Positions 41,062-49,032 of a stretch of DNA of 49,171 bases are shown here, piece after piece; within the stretch, counting starts at the first letter, position 1, and each line of letters begins with the position of its first letter. Below the pieces are notes generated by a model, which was not told where the DNA came from, did not search any database, and saw only the letters and a program-made list of their open reading frames with translations. Both the position numbers and the translations under genes were made by a program. This DNA is from Muribaculaceae bacterium (GTDB lineage: Bacteria > Bacteroidota > Bacteroidia > Bacteroidales > Muribaculaceae): the NCBI GenBank assembly GCA_017443765.1, contig JAFSYB010000130.1, forward strand, positions 1-49,171, written 5' to 3'.

Positions 41062-41498
41062 AACCGCAGATTAAACAGATTAAACTAATTACGATGGATT
41101 TCATCTTTAAAGAGGAAACCTACAGAATCCGTGGATGCGCCATGGCTGTTCATCGTGAACTGGGGTGTGGATTTCTTGAAAAAGTCTATCAAGAAGCACT
41201 TGAGATAGAGTTTACAGCTAATGGTATACCTTTTAAGAGAGAATCAAGACTTGACATCTTTTACAAAGGAACTTTGCTTCAACAGCAATATTTTGCCGAC
41301 TTCATCTGCTTCGATAACATAATCGTCGAGATCAAAGCTGTAAGTGAATTAACTGATATTCATCGTGCTCAAGTTTTTAATTACTTAAAAGCAACCGATT
41401 TAAGAGTGGGACTTCTAATAAATTTCGGAGAACGCTCCGTCAGAATCGAACGTATTGTAAACTTCAAAAAATCTGTTTAATCCGTTTAATCTGTGGTT
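41062..41498 (+). mobile_element. Putative GxxExxY cassette bounded by 24-bp inverted repeats
   Basis: Left end 41062-41085 and right end 41475-41498 are inverted repeats with 22 of 24 matches (arms contain aaccgcagattaaac on one side and its complement on the other). They enclose exactly the GxxExxY gene, whose stop codon lies in the right arm. The left arm recurs before the deleted copy at 40675, and the right-arm sequence recurs in every unit of the tandem array that follows. The boundaries suggest a small mobile or duplicating unit; I see no target-site duplication. Confidence 0.5.
41094..41480 (+). CDS. GxxExxY protein
   Basis: A 128-aa small soluble protein. The eponymous motif is GFLEKVY (G26, E29, Y32), preceded by AMAVHRELGCG. 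A PD-(D/E)xK-like core follows: YFADFICFDNIIVEIKAVSE, with a D before the strand and ExK (EIK) after it, then VFNYLKATDLRVGLLINFG. Members are widespread in Bacteroidota, often flanked by inverted repeats, and have no proven function; the fold points to a nuclease. Here it sits between AmpG and NamZ, interrupting what would otherwise be a recycling operon, and is lower in GC than either. The family call is firm. Confidence 0.88.
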   Translation: MDFIFKEETYRIRGCAMAVHRELGCGFLEKVYQEALEIEFTANGIPFKRESRLDIFYKGTLLQQQYFADFICFDNIIVEIKAVSELTDIHRAQVFNYLKATDLRVGLLINFGERSVRIERIVNFKKSV

Positions 41499-41890
41499 TA
41501 AAAAAAATCTCATTGCAATCTCCGTCATATTGCAAAACCTCAAAATAAATCTGTTTAATCCGTTTAATCTGTGGTTAAAAAAAATCTCATTGCAATCTCC
41601 GTCATATTGCAAAACCTAAAATAAATCTGTTTAATCCGTTTAATCTGTGGTTTAAAAAAAATCTCATTGCAACCTCCGTCATATCGCAAAACTTCAAAAA
41701 CAATCGTTTAATCCGTTTAATTTGTGGTTATAAAAAATTCACGTTGTTCACTCCGTCATATCGCAAAACCTAAAATAAATCTGTTTAATCCGTTTAATCT
41801 GTGGTTTAAAAAAAATCTCATTGCAACCTCCGTCATATCGCAAAACTTCAAAAACAATCGTTTAATTTGTGGTTTTAAACAATCATCCTT
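41472..41890 (+). repeat. Tandem array of six 76-78-bp units before namZ
   Basis: Units begin at 41472, 41550, 41626, 41704, 41780 and 41858 (the last is partial). Each has tctgtttaatccgtttaat or a close variant, a ctgtggttt segment, an A-rich stretch and ccgtcatatygcaaaac. Two slightly different unit types (catygcaaycts versus acgttgttcac) alternate, so the array grew by duplication of larger blocks. About one and a half units also precede the chimeric ORF at 40825-40925. It occupies the whole leader of namZ, and no gene or consensus promoter is visible in it. Confidence 0.9.
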
Positions 41891-43159
41891 ATGAAGAGAT
41901 ACAATTTACTAATAATCATGCTGTTGCTGGCCGTGGTTGCCGGTGCGGCGGTGAAGCCCGGCATCGAGGTGCTGCGCGATGGCGGTTTCCGTGAGTTGCA
42001 GGGCAAGCGCGTGGGGCTGGTCACCAACCCCAGCGGTGTTGACAACAACCTCAAGAGCACGGTCGACATCCTCAACGAGGCCCCCGGGGTGGAGCTGGTG
42101 GCGTTGTTCGGCCCCGAGCATGGCGTGCGCGGCAACGCACACGCCGGCGATGCCGTGGGCGACGAGGTAGACCCCGCAACGGGCGTGAAGATGTACTCCC
42201 TTTATGGGAAGACCCACAAACCCACCCCCGAGATGCTCCGCGACATCGACGTGCTCGTCTACGACATCCAGGACATCGGTTGCCGCAGCTACACCTTCTA
42301 TGCCACCATGGGCGTGTGCATGGAAGCCTGTGCCGAGAATGGCAAGGAGTTCATGGTGCTCGACCGTCCCAACCCTTTAGGTGGGAACAAAGTGGAGGGC
42401 AATTTGGTGGAGAAGGGATATTTCTCGTTTGTGAGCAAGTATGCCATTCCTTATCTATATGGCCTCACTCCCGGCGAATTGGCGCGTTTCCTGAATGGTG
42501 AGCATCTCATCAATGGCGAGGCCAAACTCACGGTTATCCGCATGGAGGGCTGGACGCGCGATATGAAGTTCCGCGACACGGGTATGCCCTGGGTGGCGCC
42601 TTCACCGCAGATTCCCGCTCCCGAGAATGCCTTTTTCTATCCCGTGAGCGGCATCCTGGGCGAGCTCTACATCTTCAACACGGGTATTGGCTACACCTTG
42701 CCCTTTGAGTGTTTTGCCGCATCGTGGATTGATGCCGAGGCCCTGGCTGAGCGCATGAACGCCCTAAACCTGCCCGGAATGCACTTCCGCCCCATCAACT
42801 ACAAACCGTTCTTCGCCCTGAGCGTGGCTGTGGACCAGTCGTTGCAGGAGGTGCATGGGGTGCAGACCTATATCACCGACTTTGACAAGGCAAATCTGGT
42901 GCTGACGCAGTTCTATTTCCTGCAAGTGATTCACGACATGTATCCCGACAAGCAGCTCTTTGAGCAAAATCCCAAGCGCTATGCGATGTTTGACAAGGTG
43001 TGTGGCACCAAGGAAATACGTGAGCGTTTCATCAAGCGCTACCGCGTCGAGGATATTGAGGGCTATTTCAACAAAGATGCCAATGATTTCAAGCATCGTT
43101 CCACGCGCTATTACCTCTATCACAAAGGGAGTGATTGGGGACTTGTTGACCTACCATAA
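41891..43159 (+). CDS. namZ: Exo-beta-N-acetylmuramidase NamZ (DUF1343/YbbC family)
   Basis: A 422-aa protein with an N-terminal signal or anchor (LLLAVVAGAAVKPGIEVL). Conserved blocks: GKRVGLVTNPSGVD, LVALFGPEHGVRG, VKMYSLYGKTHKPTPEML, DIQDIGCRSYTFYATM and the C-terminal LVLTQFYFLQVIHDMYP. NamZ from Bacillus releases MurNAc from the non-reducing end of glycan fragments, feeding the MurNAc-6-P pathway whose later enzymes are encoded 2-6 kb downstream. The start at 41891 is certain because the first codons are duplicated at 40933. Its leader is the tandem array, so expression may depend on it. Confidence 0.9.
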   Translation: MKRYNLLIIMLLLAVVAGAAVKPGIEVLRDGGFRELQGKRVGLVTNPSGVDNNLKSTVDILNEAPGVELVALFGPEHGVRGNAHAGDAVGDEVDPATGVKMYSLYGKTHKPTPEMLRDIDVLVYDIQDIGCRSYTFYATMGVCMEACAENGKEFMVLDRPNPLGGNKVEGNLVEKGYFSFVSKYAIPYLYGLTPGELARFLNGEHLINGEAKLTVIRMEGWTRDMKFRDTGMPWVAPSPQIPAPENAFFYPVSGILGELYIFNTGIGYTLPFECFAASWIDAEALAERMNALNLPGMHFRPINYKPFFALSVAVDQSLQEVHGVQTYITDFDKANLVLTQFYFLQVIHDMYPDKQLFEQNPKRYAMFDKVCGTKEIRERFIKRYRVEDIEGYFNKDANDFKHRSTRYYLYHKGSDWGLVDLP

Positions 43160-43171
43160 TTCAAGAAATCA

Positions 43172-45997
43172 ATGAAAAAGAGCCATCAATTATTTGTTGA
43201 CAGCATAAAAGGCTTCATCTCGCACGACAGGATTTACACCGACGACCTGCGCTGCCTGGCCTGGGGCACCGATGCCGGTTTCTACCGCCATCTGCCGCAG
43301 GTGGTGGTGCGCAGCCGTGATGAGCGGGAGGTGAGCCGCCTGCTGGACATCGCCCACGAAATGCGCCTGCCGGTCGCCTTCCGGGCCGCCGGCACCAGCC
43401 TGAGCGGGCAGACGGTCACCGATTCCATCCTCATCGTGGCAGGAAAGCATTGGGAAGGCTATCACATTGCCGACGATGCGTCAACCATCACGCTGCAACC
43501 TGGCCTCATCGGCAGTCAGGTCGACAAGCTCCTGGCGCCGTTGGGACGCACGTTCACCCCCGATCCGGCATCGAAGAACTCGGCCATGGTGGGTGGCATT
43601 GTCATCAACAACGCTTCGGGCATGAGTTGCGGCACGCACGCCAACAGCGACCGCATGATGCAGTCGATGCGCATCGTACTCGCCGACGGCACCATCCTCG
43701 ACACAGGCGATGCGGCCAGCCGCGAGGCATTCCGACAGTCGCACCCCGATTTTGTGGCTGGCATTGAGCGCCTGCGCCACCGTGTGATGGCCAACCCCAC
43801 CCTGGTGGAGCGCATCCGCCGCAAATACAGCATCAAGAACGTCACCGGCCTGAACATCTCGCCCTTTGTGCGCTACACCGACCCCTTCGACATCATCACC
43901 CACTTGATGGTGGGCAGCGAGGGCACCCTTGCCTTTGCCAGCGAGTTCACCATGCGCACGGGGCACCTTTATCCCCACCGGGCCAGTGCCATGCTCTATT
44001 TTCAGGAGATGCGCCGTGCGTGCGAGGCCGTGGTGGCCATGAAGCAGGCTCCGGTACATTGTGCCGAGTTGCTCGACCGCAAGTCGCTCGCCAGCGTCGA
44101 CGACAACACCGGCGAGAACCTCACGGCGGTGCTTATCCAGACCTTTGCCGACACGCCCGAGGAACTGGAACAGAATATCTCCGCTATCAAGCAAGTGCTG
44201 GAGCCGTTCACGCTCTATGTGCCGGCTCGCTTCACCAGCAACCCGCAGGAGTATGGCAAGTATTGGGCTATCCGCTCGGGCATCTTTCCCAGTGTGGGAG
44301 GCACCCGGCCGTTAGGTACCACGGTCATCATCGAGGATGTGGCCTTCCACATCGACGACTTGCCCGATGCCACCGTCGACTTGGCCAATATGCTCATCGA
44401 GCATGGCTACGACGACAGTTGCATCTACGGCCATGCCCTCGAGGGTAACTATCATTTCATCATTGCCCAGTCGTTCGACACACCTGAGGAGGTGGCGCGT
44501 TACCGCAACCTGATGCAGCAGACCGTGAGCTTGGTCATCGACAAGTACGATGGCTCGCTCAAGGCCGAGCATGGCACCGGGCGCAATATGGCGCCCTTTG
44601 TGCGCAAGGAGTGGGGCGACGAGGCCTACGCCATCATGTGCGAGGTCAAGCGCCTGTTCGACCCCGAGGGAATCCTCAATCCCGGCGTCATTTTCAACGA
44701 GGACCCCGACAGTTTTGTGGCCTCCATCAAGCCCATGCCGCTCACCGACGAGGCGGTGAACAGCTGCATCGAGTGCGGTTTCTGCGAGGTGAACTGCGTG
44801 AGCTGCGGCTTCACACTGTCGAGCCGCCAGCGCATCATCGTCCAGCGCGAGATGTCGCGCTTGCGCGTCACGGGCGAAGACCCCGCCCGCTTGGCACGCC
44901 TCGAAAAGCAATACCACTACCTGGGCGACGACACCTGCGCCGCCGACGGCTTGTGCAGCACCTCGTGCCCGATGGGCATCAATGTGGGCGAACTCACCCA
45001 CCACCTGCGCAACGCCGCCCATTCCCAGGGCACCTTTGCGCACGGCCTCGGCCGCTTTGCCGCGCACCACTTCGCCGCGGTAAAGGGCGGCCTTAAGTCG
45101 CTGCTCTATGTGGCCAACGCAGCCGGCGCTGTGCTGGGCGATGGTGGCGTGGCCGTGATGGGAAGCACGCTCCACAAGGCCGGCCTCCCCCTGTGGACAC
45201 CAGCACTGCCCAAGCCCCGAAAAGCCGCTCCCTCCTTGCCCGCAAGCCCGCGCACCTCAAGCTCTTTGCCCGCAAGCGGCGATTCCATCGCCGCCAAGCG
45301 CGTCGTCTATTTCCCCAGCTGCCTCAACCAGACCATGGGGCGAAGCAAGCAAGGCTCACCAGTGGACCTGGTCGACAAGGTGGTCGCCTTTCTTGCCAAG
45401 GCCGGCTGGCAGGTGGTCTTCCCCAATGAGATGAACCGAATGTGCTGCGGCATGATTTGGGAGAGCAAGGGCATGCCCGATGTGGCCGACAGCAAGACGG
45501 CCGAGCTGGAGCAGGCCCTGCTCCACGCCAGCGACAACGGCAAGTGGCCGGTGGTGTGCGACCAAAGCCCCTGCCTGCACCGCATGAAGGAACACTTCAA
45601 GCAGGTGAAGCCGCTCGAGCTTTTGGAGTTCGTCCACGACTATGTGGCCGATGACCTCACCTTCACCCCCACCGACGAGCCGGTGGCCCTGCACCTCACC
45701 TGCTCCACGCGCCTGATGGGCATCGATGGCAAGGTGCTCGACCTGGCCCGGCGGTGCTCCACCCGTGTGGTGGTGCCCGAGGGGGTGGGGTGCTGCGCCT
45801 TTGCCGGCGACAAGGGGTTCACGCACCCCGAACTCAATGCCTACGCCCTGCGCAAGCTGCGCCCCGTCATCGAGCGCGAGGGCATCAAACGCGGGTTCTC
45901 CAACAGCCGCACTTGCGAAATCGGGCTCACCACCCACAGCGGTGTGCCCTACCAGTCGCTCATCTACCTCATCGATGAATGCACTTCGTCCAATTAG
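43172..45997 (+). CDS. FAD-linked D-lactate dehydrogenase-like protein fused to an Fe-S/CCG domain
   Basis: A 941-aa protein. Residues about 35-215 are the FAD-binding PCMH domain (VVVRSRDEREVSRLLDIAHE; FRAAGTSLSGQTV; FTPDPASKNSAMVGGIVINN) and 240-500 the FAD-oxidase C-terminal domain (GHALEGNYHFIIAQSF). At residue 532 begins CIECGFCEVNC, then CSTSCPMG, two 4Fe-4S clusters. Two CCG-type domains follow (RMCCGMIWESKG; GVGCCAFAGDKGFTHPELNA). This GlcD-plus-GlcF fusion is the form of Dld-type quinone-linked D-lactate dehydrogenases. Next to murQ, which releases D-lactate, the substrate inference is strong. It starts 12 bp after namZ. Confidence 0.88.
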   Translation: MKKSHQLFVDSIKGFISHDRIYTDDLRCLAWGTDAGFYRHLPQVVVRSRDEREVSRLLDIAHEMRLPVAFRAAGTSLSGQTVTDSILIVAGKHWEGYHIADDASTITLQPGLIGSQVDKLLAPLGRTFTPDPASKNSAMVGGIVINNASGMSCGTHANSDRMMQSMRIVLADGTILDTGDAASREAFRQSHPDFVAGIERLRHRVMANPTLVERIRRKYSIKNVTGLNISPFVRYTDPFDIITHLMVGSEGTLAFASEFTMRTGHLYPHRASAMLYFQEMRRACEAVVAMKQAPVHCAELLDRKSLASVDDNTGENLTAVLIQTFADTPEELEQNISAIKQVLEPFTLYVPARFTSNPQEYGKYWAIRSGIFPSVGGTRPLGTTVIIEDVAFHIDDLPDATVDLANMLIEHGYDDSCIYGHALEGNYHFIIAQSFDTPEEVARYRNLMQQTVSLVIDKYDGSLKAEHGTGRNMAPFVRKEWGDEAYAIMCEVKRLFDPEGILNPGVIFNEDPDSFVASIKPMPLTDEAVNSCIECGFCEVNCVSCGFTLSSRQRIIVQREMSRLRVTGEDPARLARLEKQYHYLGDDTCAADGLCSTSCPMGINVGELTHHLRNAAHSQGTFAHGLGRFAAHHFAAVKGGLKSLLYVANAAGAVLGDGGVAVMGSTLHKAGLPLWTPALPKPRKAAPSLPASPRTSSSLPASGDSIAAKRVVYFPSCLNQTMGRSKQGSPVDLVDKVVAFLAKAGWQVVFPNEMNRMCCGMIWESKGMPDVADSKTAELEQALLHASDNGKWPVVCDQSPCLHRMKEHFKQVKPLELLEFVHDYVADDLTFTPTDEPVALHLTCSTRLMGIDGKVLDLARRCSTRVVVPEGVGCCAFAGDKGFTHPELNAYALRKLRPVIEREGIKRGFSNSRTCEIGLTTHSGVPYQSLIYLIDECTSSN

Positions 45998-46023
45998 CCC
46001 ATTAGCCCAATAAGCATCAAATC

Positions 46024-47178
46024 ATGAAAGAAACTAAACGTCTTCTGGCCGTCGACATCCTGCGCGGCATCACCATCGCCGGCATGTTGCTGGTGAACAA
46101 TCCCGGCTCGTGGAGCCACCTCTACACACCGCTTGGCCATGCAGAGTGGATTGGTCTTACGCCCACCGACCTGGTGTTCCCGTTTTTTGTCTTTGTGATG
46201 GGCGTGTCGATGTTTTTCTCGCTGCGCAAGTTCAATTTCAAGCTCACTGGCCCGCTCATGGTCAAGATTGTGCGCCGCACGGTGTTGCTCTTCCTCATCG
46301 GGTGGTTGGTGCAGTGGTTTGGCATGTGGTTGCGCGGGCTGTATAACCCCGAATCGCACTTCTTCCAGCGTATGTTTGGCGACCTGCGCATCCTGGGCGT
46401 GTTCCAGCGATTGGCCTTGGTCTATTTCTTTGGCTCGATGTGCGTGGTGCTGTTCAAGCAGCGATTCATACCATGGCTCATCGCCTTGATTCTCATCGTC
46501 TATGCCATCATCCTCGGCACTGGGCATGGCTACGACTTCTCGCTCCAGAACATTCTCTCGCGGGTTGACTGTGCCGTGCTTGGCGAGGATCACATGTATC
46601 ACGAGCACGCCTTTGGCGAGAAGCTCGCGCTCGACCCCGAGGGCATTCTCAGCACCTTGCCCTGCATTGCCCATGTGCTCATCGGCTTCATGGTGGGCAA
46701 GTGCCTCACCGAGGTGCACGACAACCGCGACCGTGTGGTGCAAATCGCCATCTGGGGTGGGGTGATGCTCTTAGTGGGCTGGCTGCTGCAATACGGCATC
46801 CCGTGCAGCAAGAAGGCTTGGACTTCGTCATACGTGCTCATCACCTGCGGCATGGCGGCTTCTATCTTGGCCATGCTCATCTATTTCATCGATATCAAAG
46901 GCCGCAAGCGCTGGTGCCGTTTCTTCCAGGCTTTTGGCGTGAACCCGCTGTTCTGCTACTTGGTGGGCACCGTGCTTGCCATCGTCTTCGGCGCGGTGCG
47001 GTTTGGCATGGATGGCGACGACAAGCCCATCACTCTCCACACGCTCATCTACGATGGCTGGAAAGCCGTCCTCGTCAACGAGGAGGCCGCATCGTTGTTC
47101 TACGCCCTCACTTTCGTGTGCATCACCTGGTGCTTGGGTTATATCCTTTACAAGAAGAGAATCTACATCAAATTATAA
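46024..47178 (+). CDS. NagX/HGSNAT-like membrane protein, probable MurNAc transporter (MurT-like)
   Basis: A 384-aa protein with about ten membrane helices. It opens KRLLAVDILRGITIAGMLLV and contains PTDLVFPFFVFVMGVSMFFS, the DUF5009/heparan-alpha-glucosaminide N-acetyltransferase-like pattern. In Tannerella forsythia a protein encoded beside murK and murQ was reported as the inner-membrane MurNAc transporter MurT; my recollection is that it belongs to this family, and the same neighbours are present here. An acyltransferase role remains possible. It lies 26 bp after the dehydrogenase gene in a leader of short ttagcccaa-type repeats. Confidence 0.75.
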   Translation: MKETKRLLAVDILRGITIAGMLLVNNPGSWSHLYTPLGHAEWIGLTPTDLVFPFFVFVMGVSMFFSLRKFNFKLTGPLMVKIVRRTVLLFLIGWLVQWFGMWLRGLYNPESHFFQRMFGDLRILGVFQRLALVYFFGSMCVVLFKQRFIPWLIALILIVYAIILGTGHGYDFSLQNILSRVDCAVLGEDHMYHEHAFGEKLALDPEGILSTLPCIAHVLIGFMVGKCLTEVHDNRDRVVQIAIWGGVMLLVGWLLQYGIPCSKKAWTSSYVLITCGMAASILAMLIYFIDIKGRKRWCRFFQAFGVNPLFCYLVGTVLAIVFGAVRFGMDGDDKPITLHTLIYDGWKAVLVNEEAASLFYALTFVCITWCLGYILYKKRIYIKL

Positions 47179-47240
47179 AAAAACCGAATACAAAAAACCG
47201 AATACAAAAACCAAAAACTAAAAACTAAAAACTTAATAAT
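47179..47240 (+). repeat. 14-bp and 7-bp tandem repeats in the kinase leader
   Basis: The gap contains two copies of aaaaaaccgaatac (14 bp) followed by four heptamers (aaaaacc, then aaaaact three times), ending 12 bases before the ATG at 47241. It has a different base sequence from the nqr heptamers but the same unit length and position. Confidence 0.75.
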
Positions 47241-48086
47241 ATGATACTGATTGCAGATTGCGGGTCGACCAAGATTGACTGGTGCCTGCTGAACGGAAAC
47301 GAGAAAGTTGCGCAAATCTTCATCACGGGCATGAACGCCTTGCTGCTCACCCAGGAGGAGATGGCCGCGACCATCCACGATGAGTTGCTCCCGCACTTGG
47401 CGGGCTACAGCGTCGATGAGATTTACTACTATGGCGCTGGCATCATCAACGACGAAATCAAGGGCCATGTGCGGGGTGCACTGCAGACCAACATCCCCTC
47501 GGCCTCGAAAATCGAGATTGAGAGCGACCTGGTGGGAGCCGCACGCGCCTTGTGCGGACGCAAACCCGGCATTGCCTGCATCCTGGGAACGGGCTCCAAC
47601 TCGTGCTACTACGATGGCGAGAACGTGGTGGACAACGTGTCGCCCCTGGGCTACATCCTCGGCGACGAGGGCAGCGGCGCCGTGATGGGAAAGCTGCTTG
47701 TGGGCGATGTGCTCAAGCACCAGCTGCCCGAGCACCTGTGCGAGAAGTTCCTCAAGGAGTATGACACCGACCGCACACAAATCATCAACGCCGTCTACCG
47801 CCAGCCTGCCGCCAACCGCTACCTGGCTCACTTCGCGCCGTTCTTGCAGCGGAACATCCACGAGCCGGCCATTCACGACCTCGTGTTCCGCGCCTTCACC
47901 GCCTTCTTCGTCCGAAACGTGGAGCGTTACAAGGGCTATAAGGAGCTGCCTGTGGGCTTTGTCGGCTCCATCGCCTTTGTGCAGAAACCCGTCCTTGTCG
48001 AGGCCGCCCAAGCGCGAGGCATCACCGTGGGTACCATCATGCAGAACCCCATGGAAGGGCTCATCAGCTACCACAGCAACTGTTGA
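47241..48086 (+). CDS. murK: BadF/BadG-type amino-sugar kinase, probable MurNAc kinase
   Basis: A 281-aa protein of the ASKHA kinase fold. Phosphate-1 loop: LIADCGSTKIDWCLLNG. Phosphate-2/adenosine region: GTGSNSCYYDGENVVDNVSP and GYILGDEGSGAVMGKLLVG, the BadF-type N-acetylglucosamine kinase signature. Located between a NagX/MurT-like gene and murQ, as in the murTKQ cluster of Tannerella, it most likely phosphorylates MurNAc to MurNAc-6-P, the substrate of MurQ. GlcNAc as an alternative substrate cannot be excluded. Length and domain are complete. The leader carries the A-rich repeats described separately. Confidence 0.82.
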   Translation: MILIADCGSTKIDWCLLNGNEKVAQIFITGMNALLLTQEEMAATIHDELLPHLAGYSVDEIYYYGAGIINDEIKGHVRGALQTNIPSASKIEIESDLVGAARALCGRKPGIACILGTGSNSCYYDGENVVDNVSPLGYILGDEGSGAVMGKLLVGDVLKHQLPEHLCEKFLKEYDTDRTQIINAVYRQPAANRYLAHFAPFLQRNIHEPAIHDLVFRAFTAFFVRNVERYKGYKELPVGFVGSIAFVQKPVLVEAAQARGITVGTIMQNPMEGLISYHSNC

Positions 48087-48117
48087 TTAATAACCCATTA
48101 CTAACCCCAAACCCCCA

Positions 48118-48213
48118 ACTCGTAGCTCGTAGCTTGTAGCTCGTAGCTCGTAGCTCAACTCGTAGCTCGTAGCTCGTAACTCATCACTCATAACTCATCA
48201 CTCATAACTCATC
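48118..48213 (+). repeat. Heptamer array in the murQ leader
   Basis: About 13 heptamers: agctcgt and its variants, then aactcat/cactcat alternating, with one unit short by a base. The last unit abuts the ATG at 48214. In sense orientation these are the same words (ACTCAT, ACTCGTA) as those before nqrE and nqrF on the other strand, 32 kb away. Confidence 0.88.
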
Positions 48214-49032
48214 ATGCCTTTTATCAAAATCAGCGAGCAACCCTCGCTTTACAACGACTTGGAGAAGAAATCGGTGCATGAATTGCTCACCGAAATCAAC
48301 CAAGAGGACCACAAAGTGGCCGATGCGGTGCAGAAGGCCATTCCGCAAATCGAGAAACTCGTCACCGCCATCCTCGAGCGCATGCAGCGCGGCGGGCGCA
48401 TCTTCTACATGGGCGCTGGCACCAGCGGGCGCCTCGGCGTGCTCGACGCCAGCGAAATCCCGCCCACCTTCGGCATGGACCCGGGCTGGATTATCGGCCT
48501 CATCGCCGGCGGCGACATGGCCCTGCGCAATGCCGTCGAGAACGCCGAGGACGACACCCACCAGGGGTGGCTCGACCTGCAGCAGTACGGCATCAACGAC
48601 AAGGACACCGTCGTCGGCATCGCCGCCTCGGGCACCACACCCTATGTGATCGGGGCTCTGCGCGACGCACGCGAGCACGGCTGCCTCACCGCAGCCATCA
48701 CCAGCAACCCCGATGCTCCCGTGAGCGAGGTGGCCGAGATTCCCATCGAGATGATTGTGGGGCCGGAGTATGTCACCGGCAGCTCGCGCATGAAGAGCGG
48801 TACCGGCCAGAAGCTCATCTGCAACATGATCTCGACCAGCGTGATGATCAAGATGGGCCGTGTCAAGGGCAACAAGATGGTGAATATGCAGCTCACCAAC
48901 CAAAAGCTTGTGGACCGCGGCACCCGCTGGCTGGTGGAGATGCTCGGCATCCCCTACGACCAGGCCAAGCGTCTGCTCCTCCTACACGGCTCGGTCAAGC
49001 GGGCCGAGGAAGCCTATCGCCAGCGTAGATAA
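48214..49032 (+). CDS. murQ: N-acetylmuramic acid 6-phosphate etherase
   Basis: A 272-aa SIS-fold enzyme that cleaves MurNAc-6-P into GlcNAc-6-P and D-lactate. GGRIFYMGAGTSGRLGVLDA is the sugar-phosphate-binding loop, AGGDMALRNAVENAEDD carries the active-site glutamate region (E in AVENAED), and GPEYVTGSSRMKSGTGQKLI is the conserved C-terminal signature. The protein is slightly shorter than the enterobacterial form (about 298 aa) because the C-terminal helix is brief, as in other Bacteroidales. With the upstream kinase, transporter, NamZ and dehydrogenase it completes a MurNAc salvage route. The start at 48214 directly abuts the heptamer array. Confidence 0.96.
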   Translation: MPFIKISEQPSLYNDLEKKSVHELLTEINQEDHKVADAVQKAIPQIEKLVTAILERMQRGGRIFYMGAGTSGRLGVLDASEIPPTFGMDPGWIIGLIAGGDMALRNAVENAEDDTHQGWLDLQQYGINDKDTVVGIAASGTTPYVIGALRDAREHGCLTAAITSNPDAPVSEVAEIPIEMIVGPEYVTGSSRMKSGTGQKLICNMISTSVMIKMGRVKGNKMVNMQLTNQKLVDRGTRWLVEMLGIPYDQAKRLLLLHGSVKRAEEAYRQRR

